Assembly: GCA_964614575.1 (NCBI GenBank)
Contig: CAZTLX010000094.1
Span: 1 to 15,036, forward strand
Length of the DNA stretch: 15,036 nucleotides
Source of the DNA: JBGTLW01 sp964614575
Lineage (GTDB): Bacteria; Planctomycetota; Phycisphaerae; Phycisphaerales; Phycisphaeraceae
Reading direction: 5' to 3'
Shown here piece by piece: positions 6,746-13,716 of the stretch. The notes beneath the pieces are model-generated. The model saw nothing but the letters and a program-made list of their open reading frames with translations, did not search any database and was not told where the DNA came from. Positions within the stretch are counted from its first letter, which is position 1. Every line of letters starts with the position of its first letter. Position numbers and translations under genes: made by a program.

Positions 6746-9547
6746 ATGATGACCCACCCCCGCCTGCCGCTCGTGTTCGGGCTGATGTTCGCCTTGCTGC
6801 TGGCCCTGGCGGTTGCCGCCCCGGCCCAGCAGACCCCGGAGACCCCAATGACCGTGCTGGACCAGCGCCCCGACCGTTTAATCGTCTGCCTGCCCAACCG
6901 GCTGATCATCGCCGCTCAGCGCGTCCCCGCCGCGCCCGTGGTCTCCGTCCAGGCCTGGGTCAAGACCGGTTCGATCTACGAGCAGGAACACGTCGGCGCC
7001 GGGCTCTCCCACTTCCTCGAACACCTGGTTTCCGGCGGCACCACCGCCAACCGATCCGAAGAGCAGTCCAACGCCATCCTCGGCCGGATCGGAGCCCAGA
7101 CCAACGCCGCCACCAGCCTCGATAACGTCTGGTACTACATCAACACCACCGCCGAGCACACCGACACCGCCATCGACCTGATGAGCGACTGGCTGCGGCA
7201 TAACGTCGTGCTCCAAAGCGAATACGCCCGCGAGCGCGACGTGATCCAGAGCGAGTTCAAGATGGGCGACGCCGATCCCGGCCGCATCTTCTGGAAGCTC
7301 ACCCAACGCGCCCGCTACGACGCCCACCCCGCCCGGCACCCGACCATCGGTTACCTCGATGAGTTCCTCTCGATCAGCCGCGATGAGATCCACGACTTCT
7401 ACAAGCGGATGTACGTGCCCAACAACACCGTCTTCGTCGTCGCCGGCGACATCGACCCCCGGAAGGTGGTGAGCCGGGTCGCCGAGCTGTGGCAGGACGC
7501 CGAGCCGCGCGATCTGCCCGCCCTGGTGTTCCCCAAAGAAACCAACCGCGAAGAGCCGGTGACCGTGACCGGGCAGGCGGCGATCAAGAACCCACGGCTG
7601 CGGCTGGCGTTCCCGAACGTGCCGCTCGGCGAGCCGGGCGATTATGAGCTGGACATGCTGGGCATGATCCTGGGCGGGGGCGAGTCGAGCCGACTGGTCC
7701 GCAAGCTGCGCGACCGGCAGCGGCTGGTGACCAGCATCGACGCCTACAACTGGTCCACGACGTGGGGCGAGGCAATGTTTGGCGTGGACGCGGAACTGGC
7801 AGCGGGTGTGACCGCCGATCAGGCGAAGGCGGCGATCCTCGCCGAACTCGCGCTGCTGCGCGAGCATCCGGTGACCGACGCGGAACTGGCGCGGGCCAAG
7901 CGCAAGACGCTGGCCTCGGTCGTCGCGTCGAACCAGACGGCGCAGGGTGTCGCGACACGGCTGGCCCGTGACATCATCGGGCCGCACGACCCCGATTACA
8001 TGGAGAAGTACATCCAGCATGTCGAAACGCTGACCGCGGCGGACCTGCAGGACGCGGCCAAACGCTTCTTCGTGGCGGACAAGCTCACGACCGTTATCCT
8101 CGAACCCAAGCCCGAGGGCGAAGCGATCACCCCGCTCAAACGCCTGGACGATGTCACGCTGCCCGACGATGCGGTCGAGCCTTTCGACCTGGACAACCGT
8201 CGGCTGATCGCGGCGCTGGCGGATCACGAGAAAACCGCGGCCGAGGTCGCCGCGGTGACGATCGAGCCGATCCAGTCCTACACGCTTGACAACGGGCTGC
8301 GGCTGCTGGTGCAGCGCTCGACCGTCGTGCCCGCGGTCGCGGTGCATCTCTACAGCCTCGGTGGGTTGCTGGCCGATGAGCCGGGCCGCGAAGGCGTCGC
8401 CCACGCGACCGCGCTGATGCAGCAGCGGGGCACCGCGACCCGCACCGCGGCGCAGATCGCCGAGACGATCGACGACCTCGGGGCCGGCCTCAGCACCGGC
8501 TCGGGCAACAGCACGTCTTACGTCCGCGGATTCGCGCTAAGCGACGACCTGCCCGCTCTGATCGAGATCATGGCCGACGTCAGCCTGCGGCCGTCGTTCC
8601 CCGAGGACGAGTGGCAGGCGATGCGGCCGCGCATCCTCGCCGCGATCGACCGCGAGCGCGACAGCATCTGGGGGGAAGTCCGCACCGCGTTTCGTGAGGC
8701 GTACTACGGCGGTCACCCGTGGTCGGCCTCGTCCTCCGGCCGGCGCGAGGTGGTCGCCCAACTATCCGCCGCCGAGCTGCAGGCCTTCCATGCGGCACAC
8801 CTCTCGGCGCAGGCAACGGTGATCGCCGTGGCGGGGGATGTGGACCCGGCCGCGGTTAAGGCGATGATCGAGCAGCACTTCGCCGCGATGCCCGCCGAGG
8901 CCGCTAAGCCGTTCAGCCCACCGCCCGTGCCGACCTTCAACCCCGGCCTCACGCAGACGCCGATCGACAAGCCCGGCTCCGCGGTGCAGATCGGGTTCCC
9001 CGGCATCGCCCGCGACCACCCCGACTACGCGCCGCTCACCGTGCTGGCCAACATCATGAGCGACTTCCCCGGCGGGTACCTCGAACAGGAATTGCGCGGC
9101 CGCGGGCCCGGCATCGCCTACGGCGTCCACGCGGGGCTGTTCACCGGCGTCGCGCCCGGCTACTTCACCATCGTCTTCAACGCCCGACCGGACGTGACCG
9201 CCGAGGGCCTCGCGCGTTCGATGAGCGTGGTGCAGCGCATGCGTGACGGCCGCATCACCGATGCCGACCTCGCCCGCGCCCGCGCCAAGGTGCTCACCGA
9301 GGAGTTCACCGGCCGCCAGTCCAACAGCGACCGCGCCGCCGCGGCCGCGCTCGACACGCTCTACGGCGTGGACGACCCGACGGGCCGGCAGTTCCTCGAC
9401 GCCGTCGCCGCGCTCGACCTTGCCGCGCTCGAAGCGATCGCCGAGCAATACCTCGGCGAGCCGCTCGTCGTGGTCGTCACGCAGGAACCGATCGAAGATG
9501 CGGCGCTGCGGGATGCGATCACCCCCGAATCGGTCCCCGCCGAGTGA
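6746..9547 (+). CDS. M16-family zinc metallopeptidase, exported, two modules
   Basis: This is a 933-residue protein. ATG 6746 (or 6749) follows AGGAG at 6735-6739. A signal peptide is present (hydrophobic VFGLMFALLLALAVA, then APAQQ), so it should act in the periplasm-like compartment. The first module (about 45-480) has the inverted zinc motif HxxEH as HFLEH at 89-93. The third ligand is expected 77 residues after His93, and Glu170 (VIQSEF) is there. The second module (about 505-930) has the same fold-type sequence (YTLDNGLRLLVQRS, GVAHATALMQQRGT) but lacks HxxEH, so it is probably the non-catalytic partner half. Length and layout match pitrilysin-like peptidases that enclose short unfolded peptides. 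The gene is monocistronic. Codon endings shift from C-rich to G-rich and back along the gene. Confidence 0.96.
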   Translation: MMTHPRLPLVFGLMFALLLALAVAAPAQQTPETPMTVLDQRPDRLIVCLPNRLIIAAQRVPAAPVVSVQAWVKTGSIYEQEHVGAGLSHFLEHLVSGGTTANRSEEQSNAILGRIGAQTNAATSLDNVWYYINTTAEHTDTAIDLMSDWLRHNVVLQSEYARERDVIQSEFKMGDADPGRIFWKLTQRARYDAHPARHPTIGYLDEFLSISRDEIHDFYKRMYVPNNTVFVVAGDIDPRKVVSRVAELWQDAEPRDLPALVFPKETNREEPVTVTGQAAIKNPRLRLAFPNVPLGEPGDYELDMLGMILGGGESSRLVRKLRDRQRLVTSIDAYNWSTTWGEAMFGVDAELAAGVTADQAKAAILAELALLREHPVTDAELARAKRKTLASVVASNQTAQGVATRLARDIIGPHDPDYMEKYIQHVETLTAADLQDAAKRFFVADKLTTVILEPKPEGEAITPLKRLDDVTLPDDAVEPFDLDNRRLIAALADHEKTAAEVAAVTIEPIQSYTLDNGLRLLVQRSTVVPAVAVHLYSLGGLLADEPGREGVAHATALMQQRGTATRTAAQIAETIDDLGAGLSTGSGNSTSYVRGFALSDDLPALIEIMADVSLRPSFPEDEWQAMRPRILAAIDRERDSIWGEVRTAFREAYYGGHPWSASSSGRREVVAQLSAAELQAFHAAHLSAQATVIAVAGDVDPAAVKAMIEQHFAAMPAEAAKPFSPPPVPTFNPGLTQTPIDKPGSAVQIGFPGIARDHPDYAPLTVLANIMSDFPGGYLEQELRGRGPGIAYGVHAGLFTGVAPGYFTIVFNARPDVTAEGLARSMSVVQRMRDGRITDADLARARAKVLTEEFTGRQSNSDRAAAAALDTLYGVDDPTGRQFLDAVAALDLAALEAIAEQYLGEPLVVVVTQEPIEDAALRDAITPESVPAE

Positions 9548-9574
9548 TGCGGGTAATTTGGCGCGGCTCGTCAC

Positions 9575-9619
9575 AGCCGCGTCGTCCTCGACGCGGACCA
9601 CCGCGAGGACGCGGCGGCT
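9575..9619. repeat. GC-rich 16-bp imperfect palindrome
   Basis: AGCCGCGTCGTCCTCG (9575-9590) is the imperfect reverse complement of CGAGGACGCGGCGGCT (9604-9619), with mismatches only in the middle and a 13-base loop. A shorter alternative pairing (CGCGG 9592-9596 with CCGCG 9601-9605) sits inside. It lies between convergent genes, 28 bases after the M16 stop. No T-run follows on either strand, so it is either a weak terminator or a dispersed palindrome. Confidence 0.6.
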
Positions 9620-9622
9620 ATG

Positions 9623-9646
9623 AAAAAACGCTGCACGCGTCTTTGC
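9623..9646 (-). terminator. Weak candidate terminator of the glycosyltransferase gene
   Basis: On the minus strand AAAGACGC and GCGTTTTT can form an 8-bp stem (with one G-T pair) around a GTGCA loop, ending in a run of six Ts (complement of 9623-9628). It lies about 25 bases past the glycosyltransferase stop. The T-run is mostly used up in the stem, so efficiency is doubtful. Confidence 0.3.
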
Positions 9647-9671
9647 TGAAATACGTGTGGGAGGTTTTCGG

Positions 9672-10421
9672 TTACCGGAGTGCTTCCGCCGGCCGCCGAT
9701 ACCAGAACCCGCATAGCCCGCGAAAGAACACCGCCGGGGGGAACAGCAGCATCAGCGCCAGCGTCGCCGCGGTGTGCAGCGGGCGGTCGGCTTTGCGGGC
9801 CGAGGTGATCGCCGCGGGCTCGGCGATGATGATCATCGCCTTGCCGTGCGCCTTGCCCCAGCGCTTGATCGCCTTGGAAAACCACAGCTCTTCGGAGGCG
9901 TACAGCCGCTCGCTGAAGCCTTCGACTTCGCGGAATGCTTCGGCGGTACAGAAGATGAAGCATCCCGCCGCCTCGCGCATCAGGCGCGAGTAGAGGTTCC
10001 ACGCGCCCAGCGTCAGCTTCGCGGGCCAGACGACTTCACGATCAAACGCGACCCGCGCCCCGCCGCCGACGGCACCATCGTCGATCATCGCCCGCAAGGC
10101 GGCGCCCAACAGGTCGGCATCGATCAGCGTGTCCGCATCGATGAAGACGAGATAGCGCCCCGCCGCCGCGCGACCGCCCGCGTTGCGCGCCCGGCTGATC
10201 TGGTTGTGCCCTTCAAACACCACCGCTGCGCCGTGCGCCCGCGCCACGGCCGCGGTGTCATCCGCCGAGTTGTTGTCCACCACGATCAGCTCGCCCCGAA
10301 GGCCCGCGGCCGCAGCCACCCCCGCCATCGCCCCCCGCGCCGCGGCCATCGTCGCCGGCAGCGTTGCCGCCTCGTTGTACGCGGGGATGACCAGGCTGTA
10401 GTCGGGGGTCTCTTGTGACAT
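9672..10421 (-). CDS. Family 2 glycosyltransferase
   Basis: This protein of about 249 residues transfers a sugar from an activated donor to an acceptor that cannot be told from sequence. It has the GT-A fold landmarks in order: YSLVIPAYNEAATL at about 8-21, ELIVVDNNSADDT at about 44-56, SRARNAG at about 76-82, and FIDADT at about 93-98, the DxD-type metal and nucleotide-sugar binding motif. Further on, SEELWFSKAIKRWGK is in the place of the ED acceptor-side motif. A hydrophobic stretch near the C-terminus (LALMLLFPPAVFF) suggests a membrane-associated tail, as in transferases acting on polyprenyl or other lipid acceptors. I chose ATG 10421; a TTG at 10430 is in frame, but neither has a good ribosome binding site. 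It stands alone, so its pathway is open. Confidence 0.93.
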   Translation of the reverse strand: MSQETPDYSLVIPAYNEAATLPATMAAARGAMAGVAAAAGLRGELIVVDNNSADDTAAVARAHGAAVVFEGHNQISRARNAGGRAAAGRYLVFIDADTLIDADLLGAALRAMIDDGAVGGGARVAFDREVVWPAKLTLGAWNLYSRLMREAAGCFIFCTAEAFREVEGFSERLYASEELWFSKAIKRWGKAHGKAMIIIAEPAAITSARKADRPLHTAATLALMLLFPPAVFFRGLCGFWYRRPAEALR

Positions 10422-10510
10422 CGCCAGCAAGCATAGGCGGGTAGGCTGACAGCGTCTGCTCCTGTCCGAACCCCAGCGCGATCAGGATGGGCGGCGATCG
10501 GTCTAAACAG

Positions 10511-10563
10511 TTCCTGTAGCTCGGGTCGCAGCGTATGATGTCAGGGTTAACTGGACTGCGGAG
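10511..10563 (+). promoter_or_regulatory. Promoter and ribosome binding site of the toxin-antitoxin pair
   Basis: TATGAT at 10534-10539 is a good -10. TTCCTG at 10511-10516 is a poor -35 at 17-bp spacing. GGAG at 10560-10563 lies six bases before the antitoxin ATG at 10570. The stretch between them contains GTTAAC flanked by CAG and CTG, a small dyad where an autoregulating antitoxin could bind; this last point is only a guess. Confidence 0.45.
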
Positions 10564-10569
10564 ATCCCC

Positions 10570-10839
10570 ATGCGACTTGAACTTGATGAAAGCCACGAGC
10601 AATTGGTGCGGGCGGCGATCGCGGCGGGTGAGGCTGCCGACGCCCAGAGTTACGTCCAGTCGCTGATCGACGACGCAGCGGCCGACCGATGGGTCAGCCA
10701 TCATCAGGCGCAGGTGGAAAGCCTGTTGCGCGATCGCATGCAGCAACCGGGTGACGAGCGTGCACGCGGCGACTTCGAGGCACTGCGCCGGGATGTGCAT
10801 CGCATCGTTGATCAAAGGCAACCACGGCGGGCGTTATGA
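10570..10839 (+). CDS. Antitoxin of a type II toxin-antitoxin system, ParD-like
   Basis: This is an 89-residue acidic protein preceded by GGAG six bases before its ATG. The N-terminus (MRLELDESHEQLVRAAIAAG) has the beta-strand followed by helix pattern of ribbon-helix-helix antitoxins, where LxLxxxxEQLVRAAIAAG is typical of ParD-like proteins. The second half is rich in Arg, Asp and Gln and probably forms the flexible toxin-binding tail. It is followed directly by a ParE/RelE-type toxin, with start and stop overlapping as ATGA. Antitoxins of this type neutralise the toxin by direct contact and repress their own promoter. The family call rests partly on the neighbour, since short antitoxins diverge quickly. 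Confidence 0.78.
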   Translation: MRLELDESHEQLVRAAIAAGEAADAQSYVQSLIDDAAADRWVSHHQAQVESLLRDRMQQPGDERARGDFEALRRDVHRIVDQRQPRRAL

Positions 10840-11195
10840 ACTATCACCTCCGGGAAGTTGCCGCCGTCAAGCACGACTTGGCCGACCATTATCAGGTCAT
10901 CGTGCGCGGCGGGCAGCCGGACGCCGCCCTGCGGTTGCTCCGAGCGTACCACGAGACGACCGAACGGTTGCGCGACTGGCCGCTCTCCGGGCGCGTGTTG
11001 CAAACTTCGGCGGGCGACCTGCAGGACATCCGGGTCTGCGGATTGCCCGCGCCGTTCCAGGCGTTTCAGGTCTTTTACCTTGTGCTGCCGGAACAACAGA
11101 CGATCCGAGTGTTGGCGATAATTCACACCGCGATGGGGCCGACACAACGAACGCAGCGGCTGGCCGGTCGCGCCGCAGATCAGCCTTCATCGTGA
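10836..11195 (+). CDS. ParE/RelE-superfamily toxin
   Basis: This is a 119-residue protein starting at ATG 10836 inside the last codon of the antitoxin (ATGA overlap), so the two are translationally coupled. The sequence has the ParE/RelE layout: an N-terminal pair of helices (EVAAVKHDLADHYQVI, AALRLLRAYHETTERLRDWP), then SGRVLQ, DIRVCGLP, FQVFYLVLPEQQTIRVLAIIH, the beta-sheet ending with the conserved R...IIH segment. ParE members poison DNA gyrase and RelE members cleave mRNA on the ribosome; the sequence alone does not separate these with certainty, though the ParE-like helices favour gyrase. The C-terminal tail (GRAADQPSS) extends beyond the core. The pair lies between a glycosyltransferase and the DNA polymerase gene, without signs of a mobile element. 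Confidence 0.86.
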   Translation: MNYHLREVAAVKHDLADHYQVIVRGGQPDAALRLLRAYHETTERLRDWPLSGRVLQTSAGDLQDIRVCGLPAPFQAFQVFYLVLPEQQTIRVLAIIHTAMGPTQRTQRLAGRAADQPSS

Positions 11196-11221
11196 CCTTG
11201 ATCCGCGCGTTGCCGCGTTTT

Positions 11222-12457
11222 TCAGATCGGCAGCGTCTCGTCCGGGACGCGGCCGAAGGCGATCTTGTCGTCCATCGGTTGGCGCAGGTGGTGCATGCCG
11301 GCGAAGTAGAGGCGGTGGGGGCCGTGGCGCTGGTTGATGCGATCGATCGTGCGGGCCAGCGCGGCGCGGTGCTCGGCGGCGGGGAACAGCAGGCCCGGCG
11401 TCGCGTCCGCTTTGGTCAGGTGCAGCAGGTTGACCTGCACCTTGATCGGCGGGGGCGCGAGCGGCGGGCGGGGCGGGCGGCGGTCCCACAGCCGCTGGAA
11501 GTGTTCGAGCAGCGTGAGCGTGTCCTGGCACGAGGGCAGCTCGATCGCGTCGTGCCACGCGGTGTCGTTGAGGAAACTGACCGAGGCGGTGAGGCGGTGG
11601 GCGAAGTAGCCGTGGTGCCGCAGGCGATGCCCGGCCTTGTGGAGCAGGCGGGTGGTCATGGCGTGGGCCCCGGCGTCGGTGCGCAGCTCGGGGGCGAGCA
11701 CGTTGCCGTGGCCGATGGAATGGCGGTGGGTGGCCGGCTCGGGCATGTCGATGCCGTGGAGCCCGTACCAGTAGTGCTCGCCGGTGACCGAGCCCCAGAT
11801 GGCGCGCAGCGCCGGCTTGTCGAGGGCGTAGAGCGCGGGGATGTCGTGGATGTCGCGGCGGGAGAGGCGTTCGGCCATGCCGGTGTTGATGCCGGGCAGA
11901 TCGGTGAGCGTGAGGTGCGCGAGGCGTTGGGGCAGTTGGTCGGTGGTCAGGACGGTGAGGCCGTCGGGCTTGTGCAACTCGCAGGCGATCTTGGCCAGCA
12001 GGCGGGTGGGCGCCAGGCCCACGGAGCAGGTGAGGTAAGGGCCGACATCGGTGGCGATCTGCCGCTTGAGGTGCTGGGCGAGGGCAATCGCTTCGTTGGG
12101 CTCGCGCTGCTTGCCGAGCAGGCGGATCGCCACTTCATCGATCGAATACACCTTGGCGATGGGGGCGTGGCGTTCGATCGCTTGGATCAGGCGGCGGTGG
12201 ACCTTGACGTAAAACGCCGGGCGGGCCTTGATGAGCACGATGCCCGGACACAGGCGTCTGGCCTCCTCCACCGCGGTGCCGGTCTTCACGCCGAAGCGTT
12301 TGGCCTCGGTGCTCACGGCGATGCAGCAGGTGCGGTCGGTGTCGAGGGGGATCACGCCCACCGGCCGGCCCCGGCACTGCGGCCGAAACTGCTGCTCGAC
12401 CGCCGCGAAGTAGCTGTTCATGTCGAGGAAGGCGTACTGGAGCGGGGGGTCAGTCAT
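11222..12457 (-). CDS. Y-family (translesion-type) DNA polymerase, DinB/UmuC-like
   Basis: This is a 411-residue protein starting at ATG 12457. Y-family polymerases copy past damaged bases, usually as part of a damage response. The catalytic carboxylates are present: Asp12 in LDMNSYFAAVEQ, and Asp107-Glu108 in YSIDEVAI. Phe17 is at the place of the steric gate that excludes ribonucleotides. CSVGLAPTRLLAKIACELHKPDG (split here as CSVGLAPTRLLAK and IACELHKPDG, about 144-166) and the helix-hairpin-helix LTDLPGINTGMAERL (about 184-198) follow. The little-finger region covers about 240-380. The protein ends DDKIAFGRVPDETLPI. I cannot point to a clear beta-clamp-binding peptide. The gene is divergent from a radical SAM gene with shared 18-bp repeats on both promoters. 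It is more DinB-like than ImuB-like because the catalytic residues are intact. Confidence 0.94.
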   Translation of the reverse strand: MTDPPLQYAFLDMNSYFAAVEQQFRPQCRGRPVGVIPLDTDRTCCIAVSTEAKRFGVKTGTAVEEARRLCPGIVLIKARPAFYVKVHRRLIQAIERHAPIAKVYSIDEVAIRLLGKQREPNEAIALAQHLKRQIATDVGPYLTCSVGLAPTRLLAKIACELHKPDGLTVLTTDQLPQRLAHLTLTDLPGINTGMAERLSRRDIHDIPALYALDKPALRAIWGSVTGEHYWYGLHGIDMPEPATHRHSIGHGNVLAPELRTDAGAHAMTTRLLHKAGHRLRHHGYFAHRLTASVSFLNDTAWHDAIELPSCQDTLTLLEHFQRLWDRRPPRPPLAPPPIKVQVNLLHLTKADATPGLLFPAAEHRAALARTIDRINQRHGPHRLYFAGMHHLRQPMDDKIAFGRVPDETLPI

Positions 12458-12469
12458 GGCGGGGGCACC

Positions 12470-12500
12470 CGTATATTCGGGTATTGTTTGGATGTGTCAA
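12470..12500 (-). promoter_or_regulatory. Promoter of the Y-family polymerase gene
   Basis: On the minus strand a perfect TTGACA -35 (12500-12495) is followed 16 to 19 bp later by the A/T-rich GAATATACG (12478-12470), within which the exact -10 cannot be fixed; TATACG at 12475-12470 is the closest match. Transcription would begin only a few bases before ATG 12457, so the mRNA has almost no leader, and no Shine-Dalgarno sequence is visible. The first 18-bp repeat lies between and over these elements. Confidence 0.55.
12474..12491. repeat. 18-bp direct repeat, copy 1 (candidate operator)
   Basis: The sequence is TATTCGGGTATTGTTTGG. It differs from copy 2 at one base. It fills the spacer and touches the -10 of the polymerase promoter on the minus strand. 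Flanking bases do not match those of copy 2, so this is a discrete site rather than the edge of a longer duplication. Confidence 0.75.
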
Positions 12501-12504
12501 GGGG

Positions 12505-12532
12505 TTGATTTCAAAAATTATTCGGGTAATGT
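12505..12532 (+). promoter_or_regulatory. Promoter of the radical SAM gene
   Basis: TTGATT (12505-12510) and TAATGT (12527-12532) are 16 bp apart and make a plausible sigma-70 promoter. Transcription would begin about seven bases on, at or next to the ATG at 12540, so the mRNA would be leaderless; this agrees with the absence of any ribosome binding site. The -10 lies inside copy 2 of the 18-bp repeat. Confidence 0.5.
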
Positions 12533-12536
12533 TTGG
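12519..12536. repeat. 18-bp direct repeat, copy 2 (candidate operator)
   Basis: The sequence is TATTCGGGTAATGTTTGG, 17 of 18 bases identical to copy 1, in the same orientation and 45 bp further on. It covers the -10 of the radical SAM promoter and ends three bases before that gene's ATG. A protein bound here would block transcription start. Confidence 0.75.
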
Positions 12537-12539
12537 TAT

Positions 12540-13712
12540 ATGACCCAGCCTCAGCCCGACACGCCCGCCCGCCCGGAGTTTGAGTACCGCGACGCCCTGC
12601 CCGACGGCCCGGCCCGCCGCCGCGGCGCCACCCTCAACCCCGGCAACCGCTTCGAGGCCCACCGCTTCTGGCGGGATGGCGACGAGATGGACCGCGGCCG
12701 CATCGACGCCGACGGCCAACCGGCCGCGGACGATGGCGAGCCACGGTTTCCGGGGGTCCGCGTCCCGCTCACCGTCATCCCCGACAAGACGCAGAAGCTC
12801 ATCAACCGCGTCGATCGCACCTCCGATGTGCCCTTCGACTGGACGCTCAACCCCTACCGAGGCTGTGAGCACGGCTGCATCTACTGCTTCGCCCGTCCCT
12901 ACCACGAATACCTGGGCTACTCCTGCGGCCTCGACTTCGAGACCAAGATCGTCGCCAAGCTCGACGCCCCCCGGAAATTAGTCGAGGAGCTTGCCCACCC
13001 GTCCTGGCGGGCCGAGCCGATCGTCATGTCCGCGATCACCGACATCTATCAGCCGCTGGAGAAGGAACTGGAACTGTCGCGCGGGTGCCTGGAGGTGATG
13101 GCCCGCGTGGCCCAGCCGGTGGCGACGATGACCAAGAGCGCGCTGGTGCTGCGTGACCTGGACCTGTGGCAGGCGCTTTCCGCGCAGCACGCCGGGCGCG
13201 TGACGGTGACGCTGGTGACGCTGGATGAGAAGCTGGCCAAGGCGCTGGAGCCGCGGGCCGCGGCCCCGTCGCGGCGGCTGGCGGTGATCCGCGAGCTGGT
13301 GCGGGCGGGTGTCGATGTGTCGGTGAACATCGCGCCGGTGATCCCCGGGCTGACGGATAAAGAGATGGCGAGCATCCTTGAGGCCGTGGCCGACGCGGGC
13401 GCGCGGCGGGTGGCGTGGGTGATGCTGCGGCTGCCGTACCAGCTCAAGGCGTTGTTCCTCGACTGGTTACAAACCCATGTGCACGCCGAGCGCGCGAAGC
13501 ATGTGGAGTCGCTGGTCCGTCAGATGCACGGCGGGAAGCTGTATAACGCGCGGCAGGACGTGCGCCGCCGCGGCCGGGGGCCGATCGCCGAGCACGTCGC
13601 GCAGGTGTTCGACGTCTTCACGCGGCGGTACGACCTGAACAAGGACATAAGGCCGCTTAGCCGTAAACACTTCCGCCGCCCGAGCCTGCACGGGCAGATG
13701 GACTTGTTCTGA
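12540..13712 (+). CDS. Radical SAM protein, PA0069 family (spore photoproduct lyase-like)
   Basis: This is a 390-residue enzyme with the radical SAM iron-sulfur motif CEHGCIYC (Cys109, Cys113, Cys116 in CxxxCxxC), preceded by DWTLNPYRGC. Next come SAITDIYQPLEKELELSRGCLE and MTKSALVLRDLDLW, split here from one conserved stretch, and VTLVTLDEKLAKALEPRAAAP. The N-terminal RRRGATLNPGNRFEAHRF is typical of the PA0069/Rv2578c group, whose reaction is not established but which is related to spore photoproduct lyase, a DNA-repair enzyme. ATG 12540 is chosen because the family's N-terminus begins just after it; the frame is open further up, through the repeat region, without a start in good context. 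It is divergent from a translesion polymerase, which supports a DNA-damage role. Codon endings change from mainly C to mainly G near 13010. Confidence 0.93.
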   Translation: MTQPQPDTPARPEFEYRDALPDGPARRRGATLNPGNRFEAHRFWRDGDEMDRGRIDADGQPAADDGEPRFPGVRVPLTVIPDKTQKLINRVDRTSDVPFDWTLNPYRGCEHGCIYCFARPYHEYLGYSCGLDFETKIVAKLDAPRKLVEELAHPSWRAEPIVMSAITDIYQPLEKELELSRGCLEVMARVAQPVATMTKSALVLRDLDLWQALSAQHAGRVTVTLVTLDEKLAKALEPRAAAPSRRLAVIRELVRAGVDVSVNIAPVIPGLTDKEMASILEAVADAGARRVAWVMLRLPYQLKALFLDWLQTHVHAERAKHVESLVRQMHGGKLYNARQDVRRRGRGPIAEHVAQVFDVFTRRYDLNKDIRPLSRKHFRRPSLHGQMDLF

Positions 13713-13716
13713 AAAC

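Noticed and set aside
6878..8404. Long antisense open frame (508 codons) within the M16 peptidase gene
   Set aside because: It lies wholly opposite a gene with clear peptidase motifs; its translation is low-complexity (Gly, Val, Arg, Asp) with no recognisable domain, as is common opposite GC-rich genes.
10751..12508. Open frame of 585 codons on the plus strand across the toxin and polymerase genes
   Set aside because: It crosses the antitoxin and toxin genes in another frame and runs antisense to the polymerase; its sequence is low-complexity and unlike any family, whereas the genes it overlaps have clear motifs.
12420..12539. Earlier start for the radical SAM protein (open frame back to 12420)
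   Set aside because: The extension would overlap the polymerase coding region and translate the promoter and repeat region; family members begin close to ATG 12540.
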